Part shown: positions 22,301-28,737 of the stretch, piece after piece
Position numbering within the stretch: the stretch's first letter is position 1
How the letters are laid out: each line of letters opens with the position of its first letter
DNA from: Phoronis australis
Taxonomy: Eukaryota; Phoronida; Phoronidae
DNA: 36,491 nucleotides
Direction: 5' to 3'
Assembly (NCBI GenBank): GCA_002633005.1
Contig: NMRA01000041.1
Coordinates: forward strand, 522,217 to 558,707
The notes under the pieces: generated by a model
What the model saw: the letters and a program-made list of their open reading frames with translations, nothing else
Databases searched by the model: none
What the model was told of the DNA's origin: nothing
Program-made: the position numbers and the translations under genes

Positions 22301-24271
22301 CAAACGTCCGTTTTGTAGTTATCAAACGTTCCAATCATGATAGGACTATGTCTGAAAATTTTCATTAAATGTCAATCTAGGGATTTTTTAGATATAACAG
22401 CAGACAGATGGAGATGGCAGCATTACATTTGATATGTGGAGGCATAAAAAATTTGCACTGAAGTGGTGAATTCATTGTTCCCAAAAGACAATACACTATT
22501 AATCATGTCCTGTTGGTATCCCACTTAAACAGCGGTTGTTACCTGATCACCACTTATGTTAGCCGCCTTTTCAAACTCCTGACGACGGTGAAGACTGGAG
22601 GAACACCAAGGTGCATAGTACATCACCATGACAACACCTTCTTCTTCCACAAGGTAGTCCAGAACATCCAACTCACCAAAGAAGAGATCTGTGACTGAAG
22701 ATGACCTGCTGAAGAATGGCCTAGGTAGGTACATGATGTGACCAGGTGTATTAGAGGTGGATTGACTGAAAGATAATAAGATAGTTATCAGTGAAAGCAG
22801 CTGACTTATGCCTTGGTCACATGAGCTCAACATCCATCCAACAAGATTGCTGCAAAAAGTTGTCATTTCAGTGTATAAAATGCAATTGTTAAGAGATGAA
22901 CGGAGGGCTAGATGGGTGTCACTATCTAGAGCCAACAACTGAACAAACACTGTCTGATCACACCGGGTATGGAATTCAATAAACCAAGCATTGCCCGATA
23001 TGAGAGAGAAAACGCTTTTATTTACATTACATAATAGTAATACATTGATTAAAATTTAATTTCAATTAGGAGGCCTTCTAAAGGTCATTGACCGCTAATA
23101 AGAAGGTCCCCTGTACAAGATAAGCAAATGAAAATGCAAAAAATCAGTAGGAATACTTAAGAAAACAGTTAATTAGTGCTGAAAACGACCGACACGCCAG
23201 GAACCAAGAAGTAAACTGGCACAGCTCAGGAGATTTTGAGAATACAATTAGATACTGTTACATATGAAGCAATTGGAAATATGACAAACTGGATCGTAGT
23301 TGCTAATAATAAAATTGGTTAAGAACCTGGAGAATGCTTGCAAAGAATGCGTTTTTATCATATTTAGAGCAGAGACTGGTATTTCGTTGCTGTTTATAAG
23401 TCGAGGAGACCAAGGTATAACTGAAGAATACACCACGCAACTGATGTGACCAAACACAGTAGAGGAGAATAGCCTGTAAGATTACATAGGTATCAGTGAC
23501 TAGAGCAGACGTGAAGTGCATTTTGCCATAATTCAGCGAAACTGGTTCCCAGGAGCCATTTTGAAGAGGGATGTGTTTAAGCCACTTTTACTCGTTTTAC
23601 AATGAAAATTTACCTTCCAATGTGGTGAATTTCTCTAATACAAAATAGAATTTTCAAAGAAAATCTAGAAATAGTACATTTTTTGTAGTGCCTAATTTTG
23701 ACAAACAGCGCACGTCAGGAGATATGATGTGTAATGGGAATCTCGGTGCTGGTCGCTCCACCGATTCCCATTACAGATGTCATACCACCTGTCACGCGCA
23801 GTGTTAAAAATGGCCAGTTTCTGATTTTGAGAACTGAACGAAGGACTGATCGAAGAAAAAGTTTGATAACGGGAGTATTTGCTCAAGTTGGAAGGAATTA
23901 AAGACATTGATGCACGTGACTTTGATTTTTTAATCAGTGTTTCGCATAATTTGCCAAAAAAGCTTCTAGGATATGAAGTACCTATAGGTGCTTCACCGTG
24001 TGTAAGTGTAGTTCAACTAGAGACGGTGGTCACTGTCTATGACTGAGACAGTATGAGTGTCAGTGTGAACTGTATTGCAATATTTACATCTGCATCCAGT
24101 TGGCACTATAATATTGACAGTGACACACCTTTCTGAATATCGTCCAGCAAGCGTTAACAGAAAAGCAGCAAAAATACAACATAATTCAGGATGCTTCGCC
24201 ATAATCTGTGCGATCCTCGGACAGTCAGGACGACGTAGAAAATCACGAACACCACCACGTATCTTCGCCAT
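9888..24271 (-). CDS. TXNDC11: Thioredoxin domain-containing protein 11, complete gene
   Basis: TXNDC11 (EFP1) is an ER-membrane protein of the PDI/thioredoxin superfamily, known in mammals as a partner of DUOX maturation and of ER-associated degradation. Coding exons in transcript order: 24271-24129, 22765-22543, 21661-21541, 20966-20860, 19346-19253, 18547-18429, 16882-16814, 15426-15301 or its twin 14064-13939, 13810-13027, 12183-12050, 11684-11572, 10848-10768, 10353-9888. All junctions are GT/AG with matching phases. With one copy of exon 8 the total is 2580 nt (859 aa), somewhat shorter than the mammalian protein. Domains: membrane anchor (about 29-43), thioredoxin fold with APWCSSS (C102), middle folds lacking catalytic Cys, a Cys-rich insert in exon 9, a thioredoxin fold with APWCGFC (C651/C654) and cis-Pro 696, and a C-terminal coiled coil. 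The single Cys in the first site and CGFC in the last match the family pattern as I know it. Confidence 0.94.
10433..10830 (-). repeat. 69-72-bp minisatellite containing exon 12's end and 5' splice site
   Basis: CCTGCAGGG recurs at 10489, 10558, 10630, 10702 and 10771 (spacings 69, 72, 72, 69). In sense orientation each unit carries the last ~49 coding bases of TXNDC11 exon 12, ending TACCCTGCAGGACA, followed by GTAAGTAAACCACTAGTAG. The right-most unit is the true exon end (10768). Four of the five units keep GTAAGT and one has GTAAAT. A partial sixth copy lies at about 10435-10480. The array makes up nearly all of the 414-bp intron. The long open frames here on both strands are repeat artefacts. 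Confidence 0.93.
10768..10848 (-). CDS. TXNDC11: TXNDC11 exon 12 (81 nt), cis-proline region
   Basis: This exon is too short to stand out as an open frame. The acceptor TTTACTATTTCAG ends at 10849 and the donor GTAAGT occupies 10767-10762. It reads VNGDVNDLPWIYTV and TTYPTIVLYPAG, where NDLPW is family-typical and the TYPT proline is the thioredoxin cis-Pro. Phases (2 in, 2 out) fit exon 11 (FT-R) and exon 13 (G-H-K). Its 3' half is the first unit of the minisatellite above. Confidence 0.92.
11572..11684 (-). CDS. TXNDC11: TXNDC11 exon 11: catalytic APWCGFC
   Basis: The acceptor is TTTTTCATATGTTGTAG and the donor GTATGT. The exon reads DVVVLHTAPWCGFCKGFNHI and then YQTLAHYFRDIRNITFT. This is the beta-strand and active-site helix of a thioredoxin fold with an intact C-x-x-C (C651, C654). 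It is preceded in phase 0 by exon 10 (VVLDNKA). It is the only redox-competent CxxC of thioredoxin type in the protein. Confidence 0.94.
12050..12183 (-). CDS. TXNDC11: TXNDC11 exon 10
   Basis: The exon begins after TTGGTTACAG and reads (I)RKFLTGFTEGRLKRHLISS, APLPGQLIMELTSQTFLQVV and LDNKA. The segment LKRHLISS and the 'target residue then VVLD' lead-in to the active site are typical of this family. The donor is GTAGGA at 12049, phase 0. Upstream open frame before 12183 is intron. Confidence 0.9.
12780..12945. repeat. Two units of a dispersed repeat with CTCF-like boxes
   Basis: AATGCCAATAGGAGGCACTA (about 12778) and TGACCACTAGGTGGCGGCA (12924-12942) lie about 139 bp apart. They resemble the boxes that recur every ~145 bp at 19880-20520. 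The second is close to the vertebrate CTCF core CCASYAGRKGGCRS. It is intronic in TXNDC11 (intron 9). Confidence 0.5.
13027..13810 (-). CDS. TXNDC11: TXNDC11 exon 9, large Cys/His-rich exon
   Basis: This 784-nt exon starts LREEALVYSSCYKSPKIEEL after GTTTGTTGTAG. It holds a Cys-rich stretch with KCCHCVN, YCDIC and HLCTDNH, a His/Ser-rich stretch, then VLQRRCQRFTLSGSEKYSVP, the YAMDSRHHAIFGKRLGM beta-rich segment and AVLVDIDNDVHHVMPG. The CC-x-C ... C-x-x-C pattern parallels the Cys-rich middle of vertebrate TXNDC11. It could bind metal or form disulfides in the ER lumen, which is inference. The donor is GTAAGT at 13026, phase 1. Confidence 0.92.
13758..15118. repeat. Copy 1 of a ~1.35-kb duplicated block (includes exon 8)
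   Basis: This block is nearly identical to 15120-16471 with scattered SNPs and small indels. It spans the first 53 nt of exon 9, intron 8, exon 8 and part of intron 7. It ends exactly at an N (15119), after which the sequence restarts at TCTATTTTTGGAG, the block's own left edge. It also holds a CTCF-like CCCACCAGGGGGTGCTGT at 14893-14910 and a poly-C run ending at 14760. Confidence 0.93.
13939..14064 (-). CDS. TXNDC11: TXNDC11 exon 8, copy 1
   Basis: It is 126 nt, phase 0 at both ends, with acceptor GTTTCTTCAG and donor GTAAGT. It reads PVVQWIVPKRVKSLQLSLHL, RKGPALIFFTPSWIYPNDKL and AL. KGPAL-F-P marks a family-conserved beta strand of a thioredoxin-like fold without active-site cysteines. 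It is followed in frame by exon 9. The twin at 15301-15426 encodes the same 42 residues. Confidence 0.92.
15119..15119. other. Single N at the duplication junction
   Basis: The unknown base sits exactly between the end of copy 1 (…GGTGATGTCC) and the restart at the block's left edge. This is typical of a scaffold join rather than a sequenced breakpoint. Confidence 0.95.
15120..16471. repeat. Copy 2 of the ~1.35-kb duplicated block
   Basis: This copy continues smoothly into unique intron 7 sequence on the right (CAACATTC after GGTGATGTCC). On its left edge it contains only the acceptor and first 53 nt of exon 9 (15120-15172), with the rest missing. It has a second N at 16138 in a C-rich run where copy 1 differs. 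The retained exon-9 stub has no donor, so this copy could not splice normally through exon 9. Confidence 0.93.
15301..15426 (-). CDS. TXNDC11: TXNDC11 exon 8, copy 2 (duplicate)
   Basis: The protein is identical to copy 1; I see one synonymous change near the 3' end (AAACTT/AAACTG) and otherwise essentially the same bases. Splice sites are intact. Being 126 nt and phase 0/0, including both copies would keep the frame (901 aa), but no TXNDC11 I know has this tandem repeat. An assembly artefact is more likely. Confidence 0.6.
16814..16882 (-). CDS. TXNDC11: TXNDC11 exon 7 (69 nt)
   Basis: The acceptor is CTCTTACTTACAG. It reads TFPRASNFTSSNIQLWIKKY and KQV, with donor GTAAAT after GTG. An alternative GT three bases earlier would only drop the Val. 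The segment N-T-x-x-N-I-x-x-W followed by exon 8's basic start is family-like. Phase 0 at both ends. Confidence 0.86.
17289..17334. repeat. Direct repeat of 23 bp, two copies
   Basis: AGGATAGCATAAAATCRTCC followed by CC occurs twice in a row within TXNDC11 intron 6. No function is suggested. Confidence 0.8.
17527..17681. mobile_element. MITE-like element, ~22-bp inverted ends
   Basis: CAGGGTCCAGTTGCATAAAA (from 17527) is a near complement of TTTTATGCAACCCAGCCCTG (17662-17681). The element is 155 bp, non-coding, and in TXNDC11 intron 6. It is a typical short non-autonomous foldback/MITE structure, with target duplication not clearly seen. Confidence 0.7.
17769..18031. mobile_element. MITE-like element, ~40-bp inverted ends
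   Basis: GTGAAAAGAGACTTACGACT…AATTTGGTCTT (17769-17808) is an imperfect complement of AAGACCAAATTTCTGTCCTA…CACTTTTCAT (17992-18031), with roughly 34 of 40 positions matching. The interior is non-coding. It lies about 90 bp from the previous inverted-repeat element, so two non-autonomous elements are clustered in one intron. Confidence 0.72.
18429..18547 (-). CDS. TXNDC11: TXNDC11 exon 6
   Basis: The acceptor is CTCTTTCTCTTACAG. It reads (A)PHQPVKFGVVPSPHLADRIG and then MNVLGQESAILVRATNDSV. FGVV followed by a short beta-rich stretch is family-like. The donor is GTAAGT at 18428. In frame 2/0. The acceptor's pyrimidine tract is contiguous with the 43-bp tandem array at 18549-18840. Confidence 0.9.
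18549..18840. repeat. ~43-bp tandem array abutting the exon 6 acceptor
   Basis: Six diverged copies of GAAAGTGAGACACATCTAGT plus GAACACTGAGGTTACCTTACAGG lie head to tail (TACCTTAC-like anchors near 18588, 18630, 18678, 18721, 18763 and 18806). The first copy overlaps the polypyrimidine tract of the exon 6 3' splice site (AAGAGAAAGAGTGACACATC in plus orientation). Confidence 0.88.
19253..19346 (-). CDS. TXNDC11: TXNDC11 exon 5
   Basis: The acceptor is CTTTCTCTCAG. It reads NVVLGFFDFHSSPQPPGYLQ and FYYAALRQLCQ, ending in phase 1 before GTATGT. V-L-G-F-F-F-SSPQPPGY is one of the most conserved TXNDC11 blocks. Together with exon 4 it forms a non-catalytic thioredoxin-like unit. Confidence 0.93.
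19619..19780. repeat. 32-bp minisatellite, five near-perfect copies
   Basis: ATAAACTGTGAATAGTCTCT followed by ACTTGTAAACAC repeats five times with essentially no divergence. It is in TXNDC11 intron 4. Such homogeneity suggests recent expansion and likely length polymorphism. Confidence 0.95.
19880..20560. repeat. Diverged ~145-bp tandem array with one CTCF-like box per unit
   Basis: Box-like sequences recur at about 19905 (AATGGCCAATAAATGGTGCA), 20050 (TGCCCACTAGGTGATGCAG), 20194 (TTGCCACTAGAGGATACAG), 20333 (TTGCCTGTAGGGGGCGCCAT) and 20481 (ATGGGCTCTAGGTAGCGCAA). Between boxes, shared words include GCAAAATTT, GTTTGGCAGA, GACTCRAAA and GCAAAAATG. The units are strongly diverged. Intronic in TXNDC11 (intron 4). 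Confidence 0.65.
20860..20966 (-). CDS. TXNDC11: TXNDC11 exon 4
   Basis: The acceptor is TTGTTTTTCCCAG. It reads (G)LPSVEHLVTFLDHFIRPLTF and IHSVEELVLFLPSSD, with donor GTAAGT at 20859. The 'LPS-x-E-x-L-x-x-F-x-R' pattern is the last helix of the first thioredoxin fold. In frame 2/0. Confidence 0.9.
20985..21275. repeat. ~30-bp tandem array just upstream of the exon 4 acceptor
   Basis: About ten diverged copies of GATGAGAAGTAATAAATACG plus CAGCACAT run to within ~20 bases of the exon 4 3' splice site (exon begins 20966). In sense orientation each unit reads TATTACTTCTCATCATGTGC, giving many pyrimidine-rich, branch-point-like words. The open frames here are repeat artefacts. Confidence 0.88.
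21541..21661 (-). CDS. TXNDC11: TXNDC11 exon 3
   Basis: The acceptor is TTTATTTCAG. It reads VKFVAINCWWSDGKCRKKFT and FDRFGRLFVYHKHLNPFEYTG. NCWW-x-x-GKCR is characteristic of TXNDC11, and the C-x-x-x-x-x-x-C pair lies in the first thioredoxin fold. Ends in phase 1 before GTAGGA. Confidence 0.94.
21760..21908 (-). mobile_element. tRNA-derived SINE-like element
   Basis: On the minus strand this reads GGCAGTGTGACCTAGTGGGA, giving an A-box-like TGACCTAGTGG. About 40 bases on comes GTGGTTCGAGTCTC, an excellent Pol III B box (GGTTCGANTCC-like). A non-tRNA body follows that ends in a TATTAATAAAG-type tail. It is inserted in TXNDC11 intron 2, same strand. The family is not identifiable here. Confidence 0.68.
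22543..22765 (-). CDS. TXNDC11: TXNDC11 exon 2: first thioredoxin fold, APWCSSS
   Basis: The acceptor is TATTATCTTTCAG. The exon encodes residues 48-122, including GHIMYLPRPFFSRSSSVTDL, a DYLVEEEGVVMVMYYAPWCS strand/active-site segment, and SSLHRRQEFEKAAN. C102 is followed by SSS, so the second catalytic Cys is absent. A lone Cys here is normal for the family. The donor is GTAACA, phase 0. The frame stays open upstream into intron 1, but the acceptor and the phase match to exon 1 set the boundary. Confidence 0.93.
23704..23804 (-). repeat. ~36-bp-arm imperfect hairpin in TXNDC11 intron 1
   Basis: GCGCACGTCAGGAGATATGA…GTAATGGGAAT (from 23708) pairs with ATTCCCATTACAGATGTCAT…CACGCGC (to 23799) across a loop of about 18 to 25 bases. 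About 28 of 36 positions pair. It could be a short foldback element or a pre-miRNA-like hairpin. No known miRNA seed is recognised. Confidence 0.6.
24129..24271 (-). CDS. TXNDC11: TXNDC11 exon 1: start codon and membrane anchor
   Basis: The start ATG is at 24271-24269. The peptide is MAKIRGGVRDFLRRPDCPRI, AQIMAKHP, then the hydrophobic ELCCIFAAFLLTLAG (about 29-43): a short basic cytosolic tail and one membrane segment, as in TXNDC11. The donor is GTGTGT after AGAAAG (phase 2), which fits exon 2 exactly. The frame runs on to 24017, but that is intron. The second Met (M24) would also keep the anchor but loses the basic tail. Confidence 0.85.
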
Positions 24272-24858
24272 CCACTAACACGTCAGTCTTTCGTTTATAG
24301 ATTAACTCCCCTGTTTGATATAAAAATTAACATTTGATAGGCCTACAAAACAATTTATCAAAACAAAAACTTTGTAGTTTTTAATTAATTATAAACATTA
24401 ATGATGTTTAATATGAATCTATTTTTTGATGATTTAATGCTTTTTGTTATTTTAGAACCGATTAGCCAAGGAGAACATTTCCGGTCGTCGTGTTCGTCAA
24501 AATACAAGTGACAGTGCCACAGTGGCAGAGTTGCAGGCTGCTGTGTAGCCGTGTCAGCTGTTGATGCAGGCAATACATCGTGTGCGCACACCGCAAGTGG
24601 TGGACCCATTTATATTGATGCAGCTTTAGTTTGGGTTTGTCCCATTGAGTTTTTGAACATGAACTGTAAGTATACATGACACTGACAGTGTGACACGTGA
24701 CTCTGACAATACTCATCACATCAGATCACATCAGTCAGAAACCTAGTACAGAATACGACTGATGGAGCAGAGCATCATCGTCGTAAGCGCCACAGGTTTG
24801 AATGAAGATGGAATCTTCTGATTCTTCTGACCGAGTTCCACCGCAATTGGTCCCCGAT

Positions 24859-24920
24859 TTAAGGTTGCTGTGCAGGGGTCCTGCCTCCCCTTTGGGCCAA
24901 AAAAATAAACAGTAAAATGA
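24859..24920. mobile_element. Dispersed repeat fragment, shared with 36407-36455
   Basis: GATTTAAGG…GGGGTCCTGCCTCCCCTTTG then GCCAAAAAAATAAACAG resembles GAATTTAGGGGGACTGCCCC…CTTGGCTGCCGCAAAAAAATAAAACAG at the right edge. The shared layout suggests two copies of one mobile-element end. The class is unknown. Confidence 0.4.
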
Positions 24921-26108
24921 CACGAAATAAATTTGTGCACTTGCTATGTTGCGGTTTATCGTGAGCAAGTACTTTAATGTGTATATGTGTGTTGGACACA
25001 GACATTACAAAATGAAAAATGTCCCCTCATGATATCCTAGATCTGCCACTGGGTCCCTCACTGTTTTTCTTTGCAATTTTTCCTTTCTGGCCTTTACTGA
25101 TCCCCTTTTACTATTTGTCACTGCATTTCTCTGGTTGTGCACATGTGGGAACTGCCGTGTGCAGCCAGTCTGGACCAACATCTCTACAAGTCTGCTGCTT
25201 ATGTTGACTAGATTTGGTGCCTGAGCTTTCTTATTCCCTATAACATTGGCTTTTTCTCTGATCAGTTAAGGGAGGGAACATTATTCCTCCTGACAAAGGC
25301 TTTTAGACCTTTTTCGCAAATGTCTGCACAGCTGTGTGCCATTGTGTACTCGCGTGATCAACTTCATTGAAGCACTTCAATAATTTCTTTGTTGTGTTAA
25401 TCTGGATTGACACAGTAGGGTGGCTTGGATACTTTAAACCTGGTTTTACTAAACCGCTACCTGGTCTAAAAAAAACAGGCCTACAAACTTCTAAACCACA
25501 TTGGTGAAATGCAAGTTAGGTCTAAAATTAGACCAGGTTTTGGAAGACCAGGTATAAGTCTTAAACCTGGTTTTGTTAAACCACCTTTATGAAATCAGCT
25601 CTGCTGGTGTCGACATAAGAGTTCAGTTACATCCTTGAAGTGAAATGAGTGCAACAATGACAGTGCTTTTGTCTGAGGTGTGATGTTCTCTCAATCTGTC
25701 ACAGAGGCATCTCTGTGTGAGTCTTCGCACAAAAGCAACATCTATAGGCATTGCGTCAATAACAGTCACTTAGCTAATTCAGTCAGTATAATCTAGATAA
25801 AGAACCTGGAAAGGAATTACTTTACATTAAAGAGTCTTGTGACCAATCAGCACCAGCATGGTGCTGGTTCTCTGAATAACATGCAGAGCTCAGTGACTAC
25901 AGCTATACTCTCGAGTTCCGAATAGCCATAATATATATATATATATACGATTATTTATTTCAGACTTTTTCTGCTCTATACGAAGCTTATTTGGGTCTCT
26001 ACGTTTATTAATTATAGATGTTTTTTTCACTCCTCCACAATTATTTTGTCAAGATGAAATTCACAGTTGGCTGTTTCTTACTCATTTCTTGAATGCAATT
26101 TTGTTACT

Positions 26109-26168
26109 CAAAAATTTTTGGACTCCGAGTTTCGAACCTTGACCACTAGACGATGAGACACTCCTAAT
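26109..26168 (-). repeat. tRNA-like SINE fragment (weak)
   Basis: On the minus strand TCGTCTAGTGGTCA (A-box-like) is followed almost at once by AGGTTCGAAACTCGG (B-box-like). The anticodon region between them is missing, so this is at most an internally deleted tRNA-derived fragment. Confidence 0.35.
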
Positions 26169-27319
26169 AAATAAGGATAATGTATGATTGCACGGTACAC
26201 ACGCAAGTCACTTGTAATAACATGCACATGAAAAAGATTTTATTCATTATGTATACAACTGTACGTTTCAAAGCTTAAATAATTGGACTCCCAATTATAT
26301 ATTCTCATTAGTAACAACAAACGTATCGCATGTATACCTCGTTACCCAGTGAAAAGTTGTAAGTTATAAGACTTGTCAGCTGAGTCATGCACGAGCCATG
26401 CCAGTTTGCTTCCGTCGCGAACATTTTACATTTTATCAATATTATTATTATACTATTTTTAAAGTTCCACAAATTTGCCATATATACCATTGATTCCATT
26501 CTACACTATTATTAATTTTTTCGCAAATTTCCGGTCTATACTATTATTTTACTTTTCTAGTGGCAAAAAAGTCTGGTCTATACTATTATTCCAGTCTACT
26601 ATTATTAGAAATCTTGAAAATTTCCAGTCTGCTGTCTTTACAACTATTCGGAACTTAGAGTAGTGATGACCTGTTTACTATTTCCTGTCATTGTTGTTGC
26701 ACTCATTTCACTTCATGGATGTAACCGGACTTGTATGTCGACAATTGGTGTCTGATTGTTTGTATACTGATGATATCTTCTGAATAGACGAAATGTCGAA
26801 TTAATATGAACTTTTTCATTTGTGCGGCGATTGTCCGTTCCCTGTCATTGAGTTGCTGACGTCATCGTTGGTGTCTTGTTTGTCATCGTTGTCATGGGCA
26901 ACGCTGCTGTATTTGTTGGTGTTCTTGCTTTTGTCATTCTTCATTTGATTTTTCCAAGTGTCACTCTTCAGAGTGCTTTCATTTGTCCTATAATGCATCA
27001 CTGGTCCTTGTGTTTCAAAGACTGGACTACATATTCGGTATGCTGCTGTCGTGTTAAAGGGATGGCACCTGTTTCAGGACAGGTTGCAGTTAGTGCAAAT
27101 AAAACATTGACGTACTTGCCGACATGACGTTTTATTGAGGAATGGGAAAGAGAAAACTAGACACTAGAAACACCATCTGTTGAATGATGACAAAACTGAA
27201 ATATAATGAAACAGAATGATCTTCCCTGAAGCTTTACATTATTGTGTAATATATCGTATTGTTGGAAAATTTGCACTTTCTCCTCTGCAGGTGTGTCATA
27301 ACTATTGTGGATTTTCAAT

Positions 27320-27620
27320 TTAATTTGAAATCATATTCCAATATGTCTCTGGATTTATCTGATGAAATCTTACTCCATTGTGGCTTACACATATAGTGAA
27401 ATCGTACTTCAAGGTTTCTTACTAAAGTATGGATTTATAATGAAATCATGCTCCATTGTGGCCATATGCCTATCTGGACTTGCGGTTGTTCAGGAAGCAG
27501 CACGTGTTCTATTGCTGAAATGTATAGGTTTAGAAATTTCACATCCCTCTGGACACCACCGCTTTCACACAGCTCAGTGTGGCTTATCATGAATTTGTCA
27601 TGAAATCCTACACCTTAACA
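27320..27620. repeat. Weak ~38-bp repeats with TGAAATC.TACTCCATTGTGGC
   Basis: TGAAATCNTAYTCCA-like words recur near 27326, 27361, 27398, 27438 and 27600, with GGATTTAT between some of them. Diverged and short. The open frame across it is not convincing. Confidence 0.45.
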
Positions 27621-28519
27621 ACTGTTTGTGGACTGGTTGAGTTGATGATATTACCATACTCCTACAGCTTGGTACCTACCCCTGTCCTTTCCAAATTCTC
27701 ACATTTAATCATCCATGCTCGGCTTTAGTGTTCACCATTAATTGATAGGATCAAGACTTCCATGAAGGTGCTTTGTTAACCATTTTCATGAGGATTTTAA
27801 CTCTCAAAATATATTGGAAACGAGTAGTCAGTTTGAATGAAGTCTTACACCATATTCGAGTAAATAACCCTTTTTTACTGAAGGAGATCCTTTTGGCCCA
27901 TGTACATTCAGATATTAACAGTTTTGTGTGCAAAGAATGGTAAGGAATTTGTGCTTGGGTTGATGTCTATCCCCACTTCTCTAATCACCCATACTCTGCT
28001 TAATGTCCAGCCCCTGATTTTGGAATATCCCTGGGCGTTATCCTGGATGAGCACAGTACTTTGAATGTTTTGTTAGGTTTGACTAGTGAAGCTACTTAAG
28101 TCACTTCCTGTCCTGCTGCATGTTGGCATAATGTTCATTGGAAATGTCAAGTACATGGTTAATAAGCTTTACTGGCATGTTCATGACCAGTTCTACTACT
28201 GAACCTTTCTGCTCTCAATTGGAGCAGGCTAGTGTCAAGGCTGAGGTTATCAACATTGTTTACTGCTGGTATTGGTTATTGACATTCTTATTGTATAAAA
28301 TATTCATAGAATTGATGGTTGAATTTGTTTGAAATGTATAATTTTTAGCAATATATTATTTTAGCTATGTGTTGAACATTTGTTAGTAAAACTAAATTTG
28401 GACATCATTGGACCAGTGATCCAGCTTTTGGCTGGTTTCTGCAAGAAGTTCACTGCTTGCTTTAATTTCTCATAATATTGTATACTGTAAAGTCAACAAA
28501 CTCTTGCTTGAAATTGCAC

Positions 28520-28737
28520 TGATGTTGCGCCTGCGTTGATGTTCCTGCGTTGATGTTGCGCCTGCATTGATGTTGCGCCTGCGTTGATGTTGCGCCTGCG
28601 TTGATGTTGCGCCTGCGTTGATGTTGCGCCTGCGTTGATGTTGCGCCTGCGTTGATGTTGCGCCTGCGTTGATGTTGCGCCTGCGTTGATGTTGCGCCTG
28701 CGTTGATGTTGCGCCTGCGTGGATGTTGCAACTGTGT
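28520..28737. repeat. 17-bp minisatellite, 13 units
   Basis: The unit is TGATGTTGCGCCTGCGT. The second copy (28537-28550) lacks 3 bp, the third has CAT for CGT, and the last (28721-28737) is diverged. The middle copies are identical. Because 17 is not a multiple of 3, all three frames of the repeat cycle through one 17-residue period, giving open frames rich in Gln, Arg, Asn and Ala on the minus strand. These look like proteins but are repeat artefacts. Confidence 0.95.

Noticed and set aside
25430-25610. Possible inverted-repeat element with AAACCTGGTTTT words
   Set aside because: The CCTGGT/ACCAGG words recur in both orientations, but I could not define paired ends or a unit, so it is only noted as low-complexity repeat-like sequence.
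28520-28737. CRISPR-like array
   Set aside because: The repeats are contiguous with no spacers, and the DNA is animal.
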